The notes: generated from the sequence alone by a model not told the origin. A stretch of 64,000 nt of DNA from Sweltsa coloradensis (GCA_024449915.1 JAMZAV010000794.1:248001-312000), one strand, 5' to 3'; positions 25,013 to 37,047 are shown, numbered from the stretch's first letter. Program-made: numbers and translations.

Positions 25013-25499
25013 AATTATGTTCGTACGTTCTAATAACAATAATACTTGGATTTGTTTGTCCATATTGTTTACACGTGGTTGTTGGGTTACATTTTGATAT
25101 GATTCAATAACATTAACACCTACTTGAGGCGTAGCCTACGAGTTCTTGTTATGATATTATTACAGTAGTAGGCCCTAAGCATATTTTAATTTACATTCTG
25201 AGGAACTAAACTAATAAGCTTTTCTATGAAGTATATTTGACACACAATATTAGAATGCTTGTGTAGTTTAGTTTATTGTTAGGTTATCTTTTTTCTTTTT
25301 TTCTTTTTTTTCTTTTCTTTTCATTCCCCACCCTTTTTTATATTTGATTCATTCATAAATTGCATTTAATATCCTTTTTATTTGTTATCAAATTTGTTGA
25401 GTTTTTAATGCATTGTTGTAATATTACTATTTCAAATATTTACTTAAATGTGGTTCATTGTTGTGTCTGCATCTATGTAATTAGATTTATTTAGTTGTC

Positions 25500-25569
25500 C
25501 TCCTTTGTAAATCAGTTTTTATAACTGAATAGGATAGACGTTAAATAAATAAATAAATAAATAAATAAA
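25500..25569 (+). repeat. (AAAT)n tail of a probable retroelement 3' end
   Basis: TAGGATAGACGTTAAATAAA runs into about six AAAT units, the usual look of a LINE 3' tail. The upstream 25030-25500 is AT-rich with no recognisable frame. Family A copy 6 starts directly behind the tail. Confidence 0.5.
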
Positions 25570-25885
25570 AAATGCGTCACTCTAGCCTAGGGGATGTGGG
25601 GAGGAGGGTCCCATGCTGGTCAGAACCAGCCATAGTTGGGAGGAGTATAGTTGGGTTCTCACGTCGTGGTCGTCATCGTCTTTGTCAACGTTCGTTCGTG
25701 TTGTCATTGTCGTCGTCGTCGGGGAGGTCGTCAAGGGGAGAAGGAGGTAAAACCAACGACGATTACCAGAGCTCGCCTCTAGTTTCAGGAAGATATATAC
25801 TCCCCTTATAGATGGAATTTTTTTTTAGTCGCAATTTACTATTAGCAGAGCCTATGGGCCATTCTAGCCCGGGCCCAGACGGGGG
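25570..25885 (+). mobile_element. Interspersed repeat family A, copy 6
   Basis: It starts within the AATGCGTCACTCTAGCC segment, so the first about 25 bases of the family are absent, then runs through GCTGGTCAGAACCAGCC, TCTCACGTCGTGGTCG and CCAGAGCTCGCCTCTAG to GGGCCCAGACGGGG. Confidence 0.75.
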
Positions 25886-25957
25886 AGATTGTTGGTGAAT
25901 ATATATCTTTATACTAAAAATGGGTGAATTATCTTTATATTATATGTTATATTATAT

Positions 25958-26017
25958 GGGCTAAGGCGTCCACCCGGAAAGTGGGAGACTCGGGTTCGAA
26001 CCCCGATCGGGATGGAT
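25958..26017 (+). repeat. tRNA-like fragment (SINE or pseudogene)
   Basis: A T-arm with five good pairs, TCGGG-TTCGAAC-CCCGA, and an anticodon-like arm CCAC-CCGGAAA-GTGG are present. The 5' acceptor strand is missing, so this is a truncated tRNA-derived sequence. Confidence 0.5.
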
Positions 26018-26156
26018 TTTTTTATTTCTGGATTGTATTAAATATTTATCTATAACTAATATGTTATTATTGTCCATGCAAAAATAAACGAGTGTGTCGT
26101 TAAATAACTTAATAATATTAACCTGCAAAGACGTTTAGGTGGGGGATATTTATTAC

Positions 26157-26872
26157 TAGGAAAACGCTTAAGTCCCGCCGCGTTGTTGGATGAGCGTAAT
26201 TGGTGCATTGAGTAGCCAAGTGTTATGCGGATTTTCTGTTGTTCTGTGAAAAAATCATTACTTAATGAAGATTTTTTTATTAATCGTAGCTTTAAAGAAG
26301 AAAAAATCGTAAAATATCGATTTTCATAAGAAATAATTATTCAATTGTACTCAAATTTCACACGAATATATGAATTTATAAAATTAAGGTTCTGTGAAAA
26401 AATCATCACAATCGGATAAAGCATGTAGGTGTTATAAGTCAAAGAATTGTTTAAAAAAGAAGAACAAAACGTAAAATTTCGATTTTCATGAGAAATAATA
26501 TTTTGATTGCCGTTAAATTTCACACGAATATCTTAATTCATAAAATTAAGGTTCTGTGAAAAAATCATTAAAATTGGATAAAGCATGTAGGTGTTATAAG
26601 TCGAAGAAATGTTTTAAAAAATCGAAAAAATCGTAAAATTGCGATTTTCATATGAAATAATTTTCAGATTGCGCTCAAAAACGTGGCAGTTCTAAGTTTA
26701 AAGATTTCGAAGGCCTCCATAAAATTTCATCGCAATCGGAGTATCGGTTTAGCCGGAATCGTGTGGACAAACAGACAAAAATTCAAAAAAAAAAAAGAAA
26801 AAAACACATTCCGGAATTTTTTCTCCTGTGTAGTAGAATGGAATCTTCGCTTCGCTCGCTACGCTCATCCAA
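26157..26872 (+). mobile_element. Interspersed repeat family B, copy 5 (variant core)
   Basis: The ends match family B (AGGAAAACGCTTAAGTCCCG; CGCTACGCTCATCCAA), but the middle differs: AATTCATAAAATTAAGGTTC and GGATAAAGCATGTAGGTG occur twice. Copy 6 at 37.7 kb shares this variant core, defining a subfamily. Confidence 0.75.
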
Positions 26873-27002
26873 AAATGTGTTTTGTTCATCTCGTATCGTG
26901 TGTGCTTTCCCCGTCTGGGCGCAGGGTATTCCTCTGCCAACCGACCGTATACAGTTTACACGGCGAGAAAAGAGGAAAAGTTTTGAGGTTTTTAAGTTAA
27001 GG

Positions 27003-27175
27003 CACGTTAGGGCGCGTCAACTGTTAGGTCATAATGTGGATGTGGGGGGGGGGAGAATCCCATGCTGGTCAGAACCAGCCACGGGTGGTCGTCATCGTTC
27101 GTGGTGCCATCGTATAGAAGATGTCGGATAGGTCGTCATGGGAAAATGGGGAGGTCCTCTCCCCGACGCTGCCCA
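27003..27175 (+). mobile_element. Interspersed repeat family A, copy 7 (internally deleted)
   Basis: GGGCGCGTCAACTGTTAGG, GCTGGTCAGAACCAGCC and a shortened GTCGTC segment are present; the 3' half with the TTTGCGAGATGGAC landmark is missing. Confidence 0.65.
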
Positions 27176-27857
27176 GCGCCCAACTCTGGCACACATCTGA
27201 TTTTTAGTTAAAGGTGCTTCGCACCAAGCATTAAAGAGCTTACTAGCATATCATACCTATATCTAAATAAAAATAGCGACAAAACCACTCAAAAAGAGTG
27301 AAATTTCGCTCTTTTTTGACATGATTTGGACGCACTCTTTCTGAGTGGTCATCACTCACTAATTCGAGTGAAACAATTTCGCTCAATTTTGGAGCGAAGA
27401 TGATCAATAAAAATAAAAAGTTCACTCGGAAAGCAGTGAAAATTTAACTAGCTGGCATCGATCTTTTTGAGTGTAACTCAAAAACGATAGAAACTCACTA
27501 GAACAATGGCGAAAATTTTATTCACTGGCATAAAAAATATTAATTTCCGTTTGATAACTCAATAAAATATGTATCATTACCATGGCGTGTAGGATTGAAG
27601 CACTGTAACACAGGCATTTTCGAAATAACTTCAATGAATAATCCATAAACTAAAAAACTGTTCACCATTTGAATTCTTGAAAACGGTCTATAACTTTCAC
27701 AGAAACTGTTTGCAATGTGGAAAAACTCAATATTAATTTGAGACTCGAGTATAGGAACGGAAAGTAACCCGTTTTCAGTGATTTCAACCTATTTTTAGAA
27801 GTATGATTAAGCAGAAGGCAAATCATGTTCGTTTATCGTTAGGTATCTGTGTAATTG

Positions 27858-27888
27858 CCCCCCCCCCCCCCCCCCCCAGTAACGCCTT
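27858..27888. repeat. Poly-C run
   Basis: About 20 consecutive C bases interrupt otherwise ordinary AT-rich intronic DNA. The preceding 27180-27857 stretch of the intron contains nothing I can assign. Confidence 0.7.
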
Positions 27889-27949
27889 GGTCCTTCCAGA
27901 TTGAAAAGTTTTCGTCTATCTTCCATGTAATCATATATTCAAATCTGTG

Positions 27950-28820
27950 TAGGTAGGTACTCACTATTGTTAGATTTCTAAATAGTACTTTTCAGGATTT
28001 TCTCCTGTTTGCCCCGACCATGCTTTTTAAGGCGAAAAACGCGGATTGCTTGCAATGAGGCGCCCCAGAACATTATTCCGTAAGATACGCTAGTGGATGT
28101 GAGGGTAATATACCACTTGCATAGTTTGCGAATTTTAAGTTTGGTTCAATTTTCTAAGCATGAAGCAACGATTTCTCAATTTAGACGATATCTTTTCAAT
28201 CTGGAGGGACCAATCCAGAGTTTCTGTGATGGCCAGACCTAAGAATTGAACGGACTCGGATGCGAGCAATGCTTTTTGAGTTTAGGCGTATAAGAGGGCT
28301 TGAGTTTATAAGCAGAGAGTGTGGGAAATGAAAGTTTAAGACAAATGTTTTGGAGGTTTGAAGAGCTAGAAGATTTGTAGTACCTACAGTAGTTAGACAT
28401 GATTTCTACCTCCTTCTTTGCCATTTTGTTAAGATTGTTAGCTAAGGGGGGTAATGCTGTAAAGAGTTGGCTGGAATCTTCACAAGAGCCGGAATAAAAG
28501 ATAACCGGCATGCCACTTACATATAAGAAAACCGCGGGACCTAGAATAGTGCCCTGTGGGACACCGCTAAGAACGTGTCGTGGAGGAGACTTTACGTTGG
28601 CGTGAGTGTTGTTGACAATATCCTTAACTTCTACAACTTGTACTCTGTCGGTCAGATAAGATTTTACCCAGTCGTAAGCTGTGCCCCTGATATCAACTGA
28701 GTCAAGTCTATCGAGTAGAATGTTATGATCGATGGTGTCGAATGCTTTACTTAAGTCGTTTAACACGCCTATTGCTGAGCCACCACGATCTGGGGCTAAA
28801 TAAAGATTTGAAACTACCAC
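27950..28820 (-). pseudogene. Degraded non-LTR retrotransposon reverse transcriptase
   Basis: The minus-strand frame 28820-28239 carries reverse-transcriptase motifs: DLSKAFDTIDHNIL, followed by a WVKSYLTDR-like segment and SGVPQGTILGP. This is typical of LINE reverse transcriptases, where a catalytic F/YADD box should follow. Here that region reads into unrelated residues, so the box is lost or frameshifted. Downstream (28238 to about 28040) another minus-strand frame resumes with VQFLGLAITETLDWS and a KLRNRCFMLRKLN segment, like the post-catalytic part of LINE proteins, broken by two stops. The element is dead and lies inside the intron of the flanking gene, antisense to it. A jockey/CR1-like affiliation is plausible but unproven. 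Confidence 0.75.
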
Positions 28821-29072
28821 TTCTCAACCAGCCTATAACTAGGCAATATACGTTTGACCCCCAAAATGTGTGCCTCCAAAAGTCACCTCGCATGGGAAAT
28901 GATACCCAATACGACGAAGAATACATGTGTAGCGGCCTACTTATGAGACTTCCAGCTTTATTAGTCTTAAAGCGGGAACGTTATATATTTATTAATTTAT
29001 GCAAAATAGCTGTATTCACTTTAATAAATTAACAATTATTGTTAATATTAATATATCGTTGTATGATTTCAG

Positions 29073-30028
29073 AATCCCCATCTTCGACATACGTCAATGT
29101 TCCAGATACTCCAAATTCCGGGGATCAAGTTCCAGTTTTCATGGCTTCAACAACCAAGGCTCGAAAACATCCAAAAACCAAGATGCCAATATACGAAACT
29201 AGAAAAGTGGCACCCAAAGAGTATCCAGTTTTCATGATGCCAACTTCTAAAGATCAAAAATATCTCGTATCATCTGGAGCTCTGCGCCCGAACAAGGCTT
29301 CTCGACCCGATGAGGTAAACGATAAGGTCGGGTGCGATGTGATGTACCGGTATGTCTACGATGACGCGCGCTTCCCAGGTGGGAGCCAGGTCTCCATCAT
29401 CGAGTACCCGCCCGGACCCGGATTAAAGGTGCCAAAATCTGGAGCTCTGCGCCAGAACAAAGCTTATCATCGAGATGAGGTCAACAAGAAGGTCGGGTAC
29501 GACGTGACGTATGTCTTCGCTGAGGACGATCTCGGCTTAGAGGATCTGATGGTCGGCCCATCCGGCTCTGGACCCGCCCGTCAAGGCGATTTCGGATACC
29601 CGCCCTTAAAGGACGGCCAACCCGGCTCTGGACCCGCCCGTCAAGGCGATTTTGGATACCCGCCCTTAAAGGACGGCCAACCGAGCTCTGGACCCGCCCG
29701 TCAAGGCCATTCAATGGAGGACCCATTCATCTGCTCGTCCCAAACCACCATCAACAAACAGGGGGCCAATGGCGGCGTTGTCCTCGTGATAGACGACCCA
29801 AGTTTGTGCAAGAAGCCTATCCACATCAAGATGCAGGTGAGCGAGGGGAAGAAGGACTACCTCGCCTACCGCTCCAGCAAGTTCTGGTTGTTCTCTGAGA
29901 AGGTGGACGCCTTCGCAAATTCCAACTTCATGAGAATAATATCGGTTGCGCTCCTCGCCGCGATGGGGTGCACGATCTACATCATGATGACCAGCCATAT
30001 GTACTGTTATTTTAAGCCTAACCCGTAA
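29073..30028 (+). CDS. Exon 2 (terminal) of an unrecognised tail-anchored membrane protein
   Basis: The acceptor GATTTCAG ends at 29072 and the split codon with exon 1 gives Glu; the frame stays open to TAA at 30026-30028. The product has three parts. First, a polar N-terminal region with two related halves: SGALRPNKASRPDEVNDKVG and SGALRQNKAYHRDEVNKKVG, each followed by a D-V-x-Y segment and an acidic stretch. Second, tandem 20-residue repeats (60-base period at 29560-29720) built on SGPARQGDFGYPPLKDGQP, two complete and one partial. Third, a conserved-looking C-terminal region with one hydrophobic helix near the end (ISVALLAAMGCTIYIMM) and about a dozen trailing residues, which suggests a tail-anchored or single-pass protein with a cytosolic body. 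Codon use is GC-richer than the surroundings. I do not recognise the family. Confidence 0.7.
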
Positions 30029-30104
30029 ACGTGGGTCCACGTGGAAGAAGAAAGACACCGCCAATATGATGTAAACTCAAAGGATTAAGTTTATTTGGAG
30101 TATA

Positions 30105-30472
30105 AGGGCGCGTCAAGCGTTGTCATTATGTTCCTTTCTAGTCTAGGGGATATGGGGAGGAAATGCCCATGCTGGCTTGGCAGAACCAGTCAAAGGCAAG
30201 GGGAGGAAAGGGGAGGTTCTCACGTCGTGGTCGTGGTCGTCATCGTATTTGTCATAGTTCGTGTTGTCATGGGGGGGGGGGGTCGTCAAGGAAAGTGGGA
30301 GATGTTCCCGATGACGACAGCCAGAGCTCGCATCTAATTTCGGGGAGTAACATACTCCCATACTTACCGGATGATGTTTGCGAGATGGACTTTGTCTCTT
30401 TCCTCGCCTTTAACGATTAGCAGAGCCATGCTCATTGGCCATTTCTACCCCGGGCCCAGACGGGGAATAAAC
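30105..30472 (+). mobile_element. Interspersed repeat family A, copy 8
   Basis: It starts at GGGCGCGTCAAGCGTTG, 77 bases after the stop codon of the membrane-protein gene, and ends GGGCCCAGACGGGG. The first canonical AATAAA after that stop (30466-30471) lies at the very end of this element, so the gene's 3' UTR may include it. Confidence 0.75.
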
Positions 30473-31140
30473 TTAAATTCTTACTTTTGGATAAGTCATA
30501 ATTTTGTAAATCATTATCATCCCCTGCAGAGCAGAGCGCTTAGCTCGGCCGTTTCACTGAAAGTAATTTACAATCATGATTAGTAGATAACAACCCCCTC
30601 AAGGAAAGAGATCGGGTAATTCGTCTCTCATTGTGTGAGGTTTCGCTATGAAAGACAGGAAATGGGGATTGGGGTAAATTTAGAGATATGTTATGAAAGT
30701 CTGTATTAGTTATTTATTAGGCCCTATACTTTATTAATGACCTTATCATTCGATTGCCGGATTGCCCGGAGTGTGAATTGCCATTGGCAGAATTATTAAT
30801 TACGTACAAAACTCACATATAAAATAGTTTATAAACTGTAAGAGTGATGGTAAAATAATTGATAACTGTATAAGAAATTTAATTAGATGGCGGTTGAAAA
30901 ATTGAAGGATTTGACAATGATTGTCGTGTCATTATGGTCTGCAGAAAAGTAAGGACTTTCATTGAGTTTACATTATATTTGCGGTGGCCTTCCTAACTGA
31001 ATTGACGAAAAATTTAGACACATGCAGAGCGTAGCGGAATATCCAATTTTTTTTATTGGGTTGCGTTTTGATAATATGCCTATAACTAACAGGTACTTAT
31101 TTATGTTATTTATTTATTTAACAAGTTAAATGTAAATTTT
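30473..31140. other. Unassigned intergenic stretch
   Basis: AT-rich DNA without recognisable exons, RNA genes or repeat boundaries. Confidence 0.4.
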
Positions 31141-31149
31141 CGATCACCA

Positions 31150-31200
31150 TTAAAATGCCCACATATTAAAATGCCCACATATTAAAATGCCCACATTGCA
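31150..31200 (+). repeat. Short tandem repeat, 18-bp unit x3
   Basis: ATTAAAATGCCCACAT recurs three times with an 18-bp period. Confidence 0.8.
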
Positions 31201-31271
31201 AGGTAAAGGATAAAACCGAACTCATCAGGCCTATCTAAAATAGGTATAATAGGTAAATGGAAAATAGTGGA

Positions 31272-31272
<1 letters not shown>

Positions 31273-31334
<62 letters not shown>

Positions 31335-31345
31335 TATTATTTATT
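31273..31345 (+). repeat. (ATT)n microsatellite
   Basis: About 20 uninterrupted ATT units, followed by a diverged TTTATT tail. Confidence 0.95.
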
Positions 31346-32255
31346 TTTTATTTTGTTATGTTTATTATAACATTAGTAATACATTGCACAAAATGTTACC
31401 ATCTAACACATAAGTTGAATTCATGAAAAGTGGCGCCTGAACTCAATACCAACACTAAAATCACTTACGCGGGGCAAAGATTAAAGACCTAAGTTTTGTT
31501 TTAATCACTTTAGTTACAACTTCATAATGATAACTATGAATGTTTAGATGAGACCACCGCCGACTTACTGATGTTAATGTTACAATCTACCATTTACATC
31601 CAGACGGCGGTGGATGTGTTGTTGTTGTGATGTTTTATTTGTTGTTCTCAATGTTGTCGTCGTCGTTGTTGTTGTTGTTGTCGTTGTTGTTATAAAGGAT
31701 ATGGGGAAAAGACAAGTGAAATGGCTGTGGGAAAATGAGTAAGAATGAAACGCTTTTTATTTAGATAATCCACTCTTTATGTTATTTTCATATACGATGG
31801 TCGTAGTCATGACAGGCAGGAAATAGGGGAAAAGATAAAGTATAAAAGTCAAATACTTCATTAAATGACCAACTCTTCCTATTGAAATTATTTTTTGTTA
31901 AATAATGTCATTGACATTGTCACAATATTATTAGACGAAGAAAATCGGCTCATGCTGTGATTCTGTACGTGTATGTCTGTGTACGTCGAAAATCAGCCGA
32001 ATCGCTGAACAGATTGCACTGAAATTTTAAACAGATATATCCGATACGAGCTTACTGAGAACTGATAACAAAATCAGCTAGATCCATTGCGATTTAAACC
32101 TACAAGAAAATTATAATAAATTGAAAAATAGGCTGTGATTTGTAGGAAATTTTAAATTTTAACAACAATGGTTATGTTTTCGAAAAAAATATTTTTTTTG
32201 TTTTTGTCTGGCTGTGAAATGCAGTGCCCGAGGTGTATCGAATCTTGCACGCTCA
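31346..32255. other. Unassigned stretch with a (GTT)n run
   Basis: A GTT/GTC-rich run lies at 31618-31692. CATCCAGACGGCGGTGGATG at about 31598-31617 resembles words at 59140-59160 and 59740-59755, hinting at another dispersed repeat. No exon is seen. Confidence 0.35.
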
Positions 32256-32264
32256 AGGTACCCC

Positions 32265-32495
32265 CACCAAAGTCGTTGTTAGACGAGTGAACGAGTCATG
32301 TGTTGAGTACCCGGTATAAATAATAGGGTTTTTAAGTTTAGTTTGTATGAGGGCGCTTAAACTGTAAGGCCATAATGCGCCATTCTGTCCTATGATAGGC
32401 TAGGGAGGCCTTAGGTAGGGGGAAGAAAGGGAATGTTACAGGGTACTCAACACATGGCTCACTCACTCGTCTAACAACGACTTTGGCGTTGTCCT
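32265..32495. mobile_element. Hairpin element enclosing a family A fragment
   Basis: An arm running from CCAAAGTCGTTGTTAGACGA to GTGTTGAGTACCC (about 32267-32313) is repeated inverted at about 32443-32490 with small differences. The 130-bp loop holds the 5' end of family A (about 32348-32440: GGGCGCTTAAACTGTAAGG, CATAATGCGCCATTCT). This gives a fold-back structure with an element inside it. Confidence 0.65.
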
Positions 32496-32499
32496 AGTT

Positions 32500-33000
32500 A
32501 TTAAAACGCACAACTACGTATATAATAGCGTTTTTAAAATGTATAACTGCGACATGTATTTTTATAAAATGGCGGATATACAGGGCGCTCTAACTTTGAA
32601 ACAATAGATATAAGACCTATTGTTGAGAAATTAGAGGTTTAGAACTATTAAGTTGTGAAAGTGGTACGTCAATATCAATATGGTAAGATTGCCGAGCATT
32701 GAAGCGTTTGCAGTAGGCCTGGCTACGTTTTGTTTTCGGGTCTAAAATATAGTCTGGCTTTTTTTTATATATATATTGTTGAGACCAGTGCACAAAGAAG
32801 AAATGCCAGGCAATAATCTGACGCATTCTTCATTCGAAATTATAAACTCAAAATAATACGTGATTATAGAAACGTCCTTTTGTACAAAGTTAAGATTCAT
32901 ATTGTTCCGCCTATGATCCCGGAAATATACACGAAATATGTCAATTATAATTAGTTGAGATCACTTTAAAAGTGAAAGAACGTAGCAGCCATAGTCACTT
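32500..33000. other. Unassigned intergenic stretch
   Basis: No exon, RNA gene or repeat recognised; the minus-strand frame at 32617-32826 shows no domain. Confidence 0.35.
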
Positions 33001-33011
33001 TACTCACTTAG

Positions 33012-33203
33012 GGTGCATTGTTTTAATTTATTTAAACAATACATTAACATAACAGTAGGAAATGGCAGAAACAAATTACGCTTTGATGATGATGGTTGCA
33101 AATGTTGTTGTTTTATTTTTTATTGTTTTAATTTTTGTAAACAATACATTAACATTACTTCAGTAGGAAATGGCAGAAACAAATTACGCTTTGATGGTGA
33201 CGT
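33012..33203 (+). repeat. Tandem duplication, two units of about 104 bp
   Basis: TTGTTTTAATTT, AAACAATACATTAACAT, AGTAGGAAATGGCAGAAAC and AAATTACGCTTTGATG occur in the same order in both units. The frame at 33013-33243 reads the repeat and is not supported as a gene. Confidence 0.85.
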
Positions 33204-36200
33204 TGTTATTTACAGTCGCCCACCCAATATATTAAATACGTGACTAGAATATTATCAATACCCGGAAGAGATTGTGTTTTAAGATTGCCTGAGTCATTAG
33301 TTTATTGCGTCTCTGTTGTTATAGTTGGACGAGAAGGTTTAGATATTATTTATTTTAAGTCTGGATGAGCTCAGACAAGCCAAGCATGAATCACTTTCAA
33401 GCTCTGTCGAGGTTGTGGTTTGGCCAAGATTTCCAAATATAATAAGTCTTATTTGTTATAAAAAATTAAACTATATAACAGGCTGTAACGTTACAAATAC
33501 AAATCGTTGGACTTTTCACTGTTATTTAAAAAAATATTTATTTAAAATGTGATATTTCGACTTCCTTACAGAAGTCTTTATTAAACAAATTAACGATTAA
33601 AAAACCACAACAGACAAGACAAAAACATTTCCCCAAAATGATATAAATATGGCTGTGTATTAGTACCAAATTATTGACAAAAATGTTATTATGAATAAAA
33701 ATAAAATTACAAAACAATATTAAATTGACATTTTGGACAGTTGGTGTATGAAATAAAACAATTGATGTAGTGATGAAATTGATGGACAGAAACTCTTCCA
33801 AATGGCTGGATAATTAACACTAGGCACAAAATTAATATAATATTTGTTTGGCGAGACCAGAACACATTAATTCCAAAACATCGCTAACCGTGTTTAGTTC
33901 CCAAGTGTAAACAGGCCATCGAGATGGATTTTTGTAGAAATTTTCAAAGCTTGTGTATAGGAAACAGTATTTAAAATGTTGAATTAATGCTCTCTAATCG
34001 CGCAAGACGCAATGAACACATTGTGTGTAAACAACCTCAAAAGTTTCAAATCTTCTGTGAACATTTTAGGTTAAAAAGTGGTCCATAATGTATGTGAAAT
34101 TCGCAGTATTTGTCGATTAATTGATTTTCAAATGTAGGGTATATTGAACCTTGTAAAATAAGTTTGTTTGAGCTCATCTAGCCCGAGGCCCTGTCACCCA
34201 CTTCAGTTGACTACATTCGTCGAGGATGGATCTGTAAAACATGGCTGAGGTTGAGTCTTATGCACTGAGCGGGATGTATAGAGTTCCTTCATCGTCTTCG
34301 TGTTTTGAATCTCAAATAGACGTAGTTGCTGTATTGAATTTTATGTGTGTATTAGCACTAGGGATACGTTTTTTTACCGTTTTAGGTATTTGATGGTAAA
34401 TCGGTTAACAAATATTTTGTAAGACGCTACAAAATGCTTCTTACTAAAAAAATAATGTTTTTCCATACCTAGAACTAGACTAACAATGTGTTCTAACGTT
34501 TTATGTGGCTATATTGAAATGAAATGTTTCTGTGTATTTTCATCATTTACCGTTAAGTGCAAGAAACACCCTACATTAAGGGTTTCCGTGAAAAGGAAAA
34601 AAAGAGATTCTACAAAATGCTTAATTTGAAAAAATTAATGCGAAATATTCTAAATTTAAATGCTAAAAAACGTATCTCTAATTATTTCCCAGCGTAATAC
34701 TGTTAGATGTTTGTCTCGTGGATATACTAAAGAAATCTGGATGTCAAAAAGTGTTTCGATGTTGTGCTCCCCCCTCCCATCCCCACACCCACACAAATAT
34801 TGTTTGTTGTTTAGCAAAATAATCGTTGTGCTGAGCTTATGGTATCAAAGGAACAGGGCCCGCGTGCGATATGATGCGGCAGTATAAAATAAGAAGAAAT
34901 ATTTCACAATTGCACTGATATCCTCCAGATTACAAAGCGTCTGGCTATGCTAACTGAGGTTTAAATAAATTTGTGTTATAATATGAAACTTTCTAAATAC
35001 ACCCTAAAAATAACGGTGGTTTTACCACAGTATTATCTAATGTAGTCAAAAGTGCTGAAGATTTGAGTATGGTGGAAGAGGCTAGTGTATTAATGTCATA
35101 GTATATTAAGAAATTTCATCCTGAACTCCCTCCCCTCACACTCACACTCCCCTCACCTCCCCCCCCCCAAGTAGTGTCATGTTTACATGTATGTTCACTC
35201 TTTGTCAGGAGAAATGTATTTAAAAATTAAATTGATATTGTGCAAATTAATCTTTTTGTAATTTCTCTTACATCTCCATTACTTATCACTCCGTCCGCTC
35301 TCTCCCCTTCCTCGAAATTTGGAAGTAAAAACTATTATAATAATATAGAATATTTTTATTTTATGTGAGGTGCTTCCTCGTTGACATTTAAGTATTGACT
35401 GTCCGGCATTGTAAGACCACTACGCGTAGGAACTATTTCGGGGAAAACCTATACCTACCCATGGTGCAATGCAAACCCCTCTTAGGGTGGCACATTAGTG
35501 TTAGGAGAGCATGCAGTGCACCCTGGGCAGGCTTATATTCCTGTATTTGTAACAGCCACAGATTGAGACGAGTCAACCGCTGAAGAACTCTGTAAGCCTC
35601 GTCTTACTGATCAGTGATCTTCAATGCCATCGCTTGACAGTCTGATCACATAGAGGCCTCCAAAATCGTAGATCACGTTCATATTCTATTGTTACAGGAA
35701 AACACGTCCACTTTTTGCTCGGAAGAGTTATGAGACGAGTCACCAGCAAAACTTGTAGTGACAAAACAGAACAAAACATATCGGGTATACTTATTTATTT
35801 ATTGTTTTACACTCAAATGTGTTTGTTTGTTTAGCAATGAACCACCAGGTGTAGCCCTATGATCAATGTTTTCAGTGTAGTAAGGCAAAAATCTTCACAC
35901 CCACATTCATGACAGAAGCCAAAATATTGCAAGTATATGAAAGGAAATGCCAAGGCTCTGCGACTTTAGCGGCTACACATAATCACATGATGTACCGGTA
36001 CTTAAATACAAAGGTAGGGGTGGGATTTCGATGTTGGAATGGATGTAAAAGGGAACTTTAGGCCTCTAACAATCGCCGGTCAGTAAACGTTGTACAATTT
36101 ACAAGCAATTTACTGGGTGAACGTTATAGCATGGCGTTTATTTAAGTAGTAAGTACTAGTAAGCAGGAGTACTATTAAAATACATGGTTATAACGTTGAT

Positions 36201-36930
36201 TCACTCAACGGTTATAGCATTGATTAAAGAGGACGAAGCTTTCTTGTACAGCCGGGGTCATATGTAAATCAAGAGGTCTGGAAGATACCTCTTTTGCCGA
36301 CATCCCTTGCTCAACTCTCTTGTACATGGAGTCATTCACCAACATTAGCTGCTTTGTAGGATATTACATTGTTGATATATTATAGCACCATTGATTAAAG
36401 GTACCACGCTCAAAAGTGTATAACTCCAAATTGATTCATAATCCCGCGTTTTATATCACAGCCTTTTAGTTTTATTCGGTGTAACCTGTAGATGGCTGTG
36501 GGTTTATTCGCTAAGTCGCTAGATGAGTGCCATACTGCGTTGTGATCCCCGATAAATCTCGACCACTCATCAGCTGATAGTTGCAACTTGAAACATGACA
36601 TTTAAATGGATTTAACCTAATGTAAACCTAGGCCAGGTGTAGTTGTAGGCCTAGACCTTCTTATCTTTTATTCGGTGATGTAACGCGATATTTGTTTTGA
36701 TTACCAAACGTACCATTTGGCTAAAGGTGCTTTACATACGTTTTGCTCCGCGAAAACCAGAGCTGGGCCGTGTTGACGTATTTTTGTAGGTTATGGACAG
36801 CCTAGGCCTAAACAGTTACCAATCATATCTTAGGCTACTCTAGCTTATTAGGCTAGGTAAATCTATATCCAGCGGAATTATCTATTCATGGTTTTCATGG
36901 ATATGATTCAGTTTAAAACACCCACTACTG
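33204..36930. other. Long intergenic stretch upstream of the EFCAB14-like locus
   Basis: Several short open frames exist, none with a recognisable motif or matched splice sites. A C-rich run lies at about 35140-35170. TAGGCCTA-type words become frequent from about 36.6 kb. Nothing else is assigned. Confidence 0.4.
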
Positions 36931-36940
36931 AATATAGGAA

Positions 36941-37047
36941 ATGGAAACAAATGAGTCTTTCAAACTATTGGGGCTGTCACCTAGTGATTCAGGTTCAGAC
37001 ATTTCTGAATTTGTGCTAACAGCTCCAAAGAAGAAAAGGCGTAAAAG
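36941..37047 (+). CDS. Candidate alternative first exon of the EFCAB14-like gene
   Basis: ATG 36941 is preceded directly by an in-frame TAG (36935-36937), so the frame starts here. It encodes 35 residues: METNESFKLLGL, a serine/aspartate stretch (SPSDSGSDISEF) and a basic run, KKKRRK. It then leaves two bases (AG) before a strong donor, AAAAG|GTGAGT, at 37048. The leftover AG joins A at 38424 to form AGA (Arg), continuing the basic run across the junction. An acidic serine patch followed by basic residues and a membrane helix is the same order as in the N-terminus of vertebrate EFCAB14. It could instead be the first exon of a separate small gene. Confidence 0.6.

Noticed and set aside
31150..31200. 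A CRISPR-like array
   Set aside because: Three contiguous 18-bp units without spacers in animal DNA; an ordinary short tandem repeat.
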